Below are positions 62,875 through 64,000 of a stretch of 64,000 nucleotides of DNA, one piece after another (positions within the stretch are counted from its first letter, which is position 1; the number at the start of each line of letters is the position of its first letter). The DNA comes from Brachypterus glaber. Lineage: Eukaryota > Arthropoda > Insecta > Coleoptera > Kateretidae. Location: positions 44,976,626-45,040,625 of the forward strand of contig OY294044.1 of assembly GCA_958510825.1 (NCBI GenBank). Direction: 5' to 3'. A program made the translations under genes and the position numbers. Under the pieces are notes generated by a model that saw only the letters and a list, made by a program, of their open reading frames with translations, made no database searches and had not been told where the DNA came from.

Positions 62875-63450
62875 TAAAAACATCCGGTTGTGTGATATTA
62901 GCCAACTTTTTTGAGTAACCAAAGTCAGGGCATTATGTATTTCGGTCTATAATATTATTATTTTGGGTTATTTCGCATTAGTACAAATATCTTAGAAAAA
63001 TAATGTTTTTAATTAATAGTCGAAAGAAAATTCCTTTAGGGGACGTCATTGATTTTGCGTAAATTGATTTAAAATTAATTTATAAAAAGAGATCTACTTT
63101 AATTCTGTGTCTTGGCCAATGTCAATTAGTTAATAGCAACGTTTTCACGTCAACCCTGATGTAATATTTTGAAAACGCTGCTATTGACAAATTGACATTC
63201 ACTTTTAGAACCAAATCACATATTTAAATGTTTCATCACCAGTAGTCGGCGTAAACTCAGTTATGACTCATCAACGTTGTAAATAAACACAGAAACATAG
63301 GCTTACGGAATAATTTTGTCGAATTATTAGGAAATTTTTATAAAGTTCACTGAATTAAAACATTTGACGACTAATTTGTTACACACAACAATATTGACTA
63401 TACATATTAACTATACATATGTATTTTAGATTTTAAGCTTTCACGGCCAT
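62875..63450. other. Mostly unassigned, with one inverted repeat
   Basis: 63119-63147 (ATGTCAATTAGTTAATAGCA + ACGTTTTCA) is inverted at 63171-63199 (TGAAAACGCTGCTATTGACA + AATTGACATT), with ~29-bp arms. Otherwise no supported feature. Confidence 0.5.
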
Positions 63451-63455
63451 TAAGA

Positions 63456-63643
63456 TATAAAGAACTTTCACTTTCGGGTTTAGACCGTGTTAATGGATTT
63501 TCACTTTCCGACGTTTCGTCTCTTACTACTAGAGACATCTTCAGGGATTAATCCCTGAGGATGTCTCTAGTAGTAAGAGACGAAACGTCGGAAAGTGAAA
63601 ATCCATTAACACGGTCTAAACCCGAAAGTGAAAGTTCTTTATA
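63456..63643. mobile_element. 188-bp symmetrical snapback element, second copy
   Basis: Same unit as at 62167-62336, but both arms are complete: TATAAAGAACTTTCACTTTC ... GAAAGTGAAAGTTCTTTATA. The centre is CTTCAGGGATTAATCCCTGA + GGATG, so the arms are separated by almost nothing. AAGCTTTCACGGCC lies just upstream. No TSD was recognised beyond ATATA-like flanks. Confidence 0.7.
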
Positions 63644-63644
63644 T

Positions 63645-64000
63645 ACATATGTATATATAACGGTGTTTTTCGCAGAAAAAAACAATATTCGATTTTTATC
63701 TTTTAAGAATACGAAAGTTTTTAACTTTTATTTATAGATAACTTTTTTTCCACCTTACTCGTTTAAATGGAATCATTAAAAAAAATCAAGATAAAAAGAA
63801 AAAAAAAATATAAATATTTAAAACCTCGCGTCAACGCTAGAGTCGACGTGGCGCCTATGCGAGTAGTGAAAATTCGCCGAGTACTGGAAATTCGCCGAGT
63901 ACTGATCATCAACAATTATGAATAAATATTAAAAAAATGAGAAACAACGATATAAAAATAATTTTTTATTTATAAAGAAGCAGAAATATAAAGTGGGACA
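63645..64000. other. Unassigned end of window with short tandem
   Basis: GAAAATTCGCCGAGTACTG and GGAAATTCGCCGAGTACTG stand in tandem at 63867-63903. A GC-richer patch (CCTCGCGTCAACGCTAGAGT) precedes them. No gene seen. Confidence 0.5.

Overview
The window looks like intergenic or intronic DNA from an insect nuclear genome, possibly a beetle, though the order cannot be fixed from sequence alone. It is very AT-rich, with long homopolymer and low-complexity tracts. I find no intact host protein gene, no stand-alone tRNA or rRNA gene, no bacterial-type operon and no CRISPR array. Nearly all recognisable content is transposon-derived. Most short open frames are chance frames or translations of repeats.

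Layout. 1-3.3 kb: a foldback DNA repeat, a LINE 3' end, then a 5'-truncated, frameshifted non-LTR retrotransposon (RT motifs QHGFR, FCDLSRAFD, PQGSILG, YADD). 3.3-10.8 kb: foldback repeats, a near-perfect 241-bp tandem duplication, a Harbinger-type MITE (TSD TAA) inside another foldback, and a 73-bp hairpin insertion. 11.1-17.4 kb: a composite in which a dispersed repeat is interrupted by a 3.15-kb palindrome and by two TA-flanked elements, one carrying a SINE. 17.5-24.9 kb: a degenerate LINE fragment, a second SINE type, and several foldbacks. 25-33 kb: a three-level nest of DNA elements at 29.2-30.7 kb. 33.3-37.0 kb: a broken LINE on the minus strand (endonuclease, RT and RNase H remnants), itself interrupted by a younger plus-strand LINE fragment with a 9-bp target duplication. 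37-46 kb: a hAT-like MITE, a Tc1-type element with intact TIRs but a decayed DD34E transposase, a SINE, several TA-flanked MITEs and a 1.4-kb foldback. 46-53 kb: more foldbacks and microsatellites. 53-64 kb: two hAT-type elements with perfect 8-bp target duplications, a large palindrome, inverted copies of a repeat with GC-rich hairpin islands, an element with subterminal TTACCGCG repeats, and two snapback elements resembling Penelope-like retroelement remnants.

Several insertions are backed by an uninterrupted copy of the target elsewhere in the same window: 6226-6298, 14275-14382, 16195-17213, 53120-53666 and 59117-59887. These are the firmest structural calls. Family names are working labels. 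Superfamily assignments rest on TSD length, TIR sequence and recognisable protein motifs, not on a database search.
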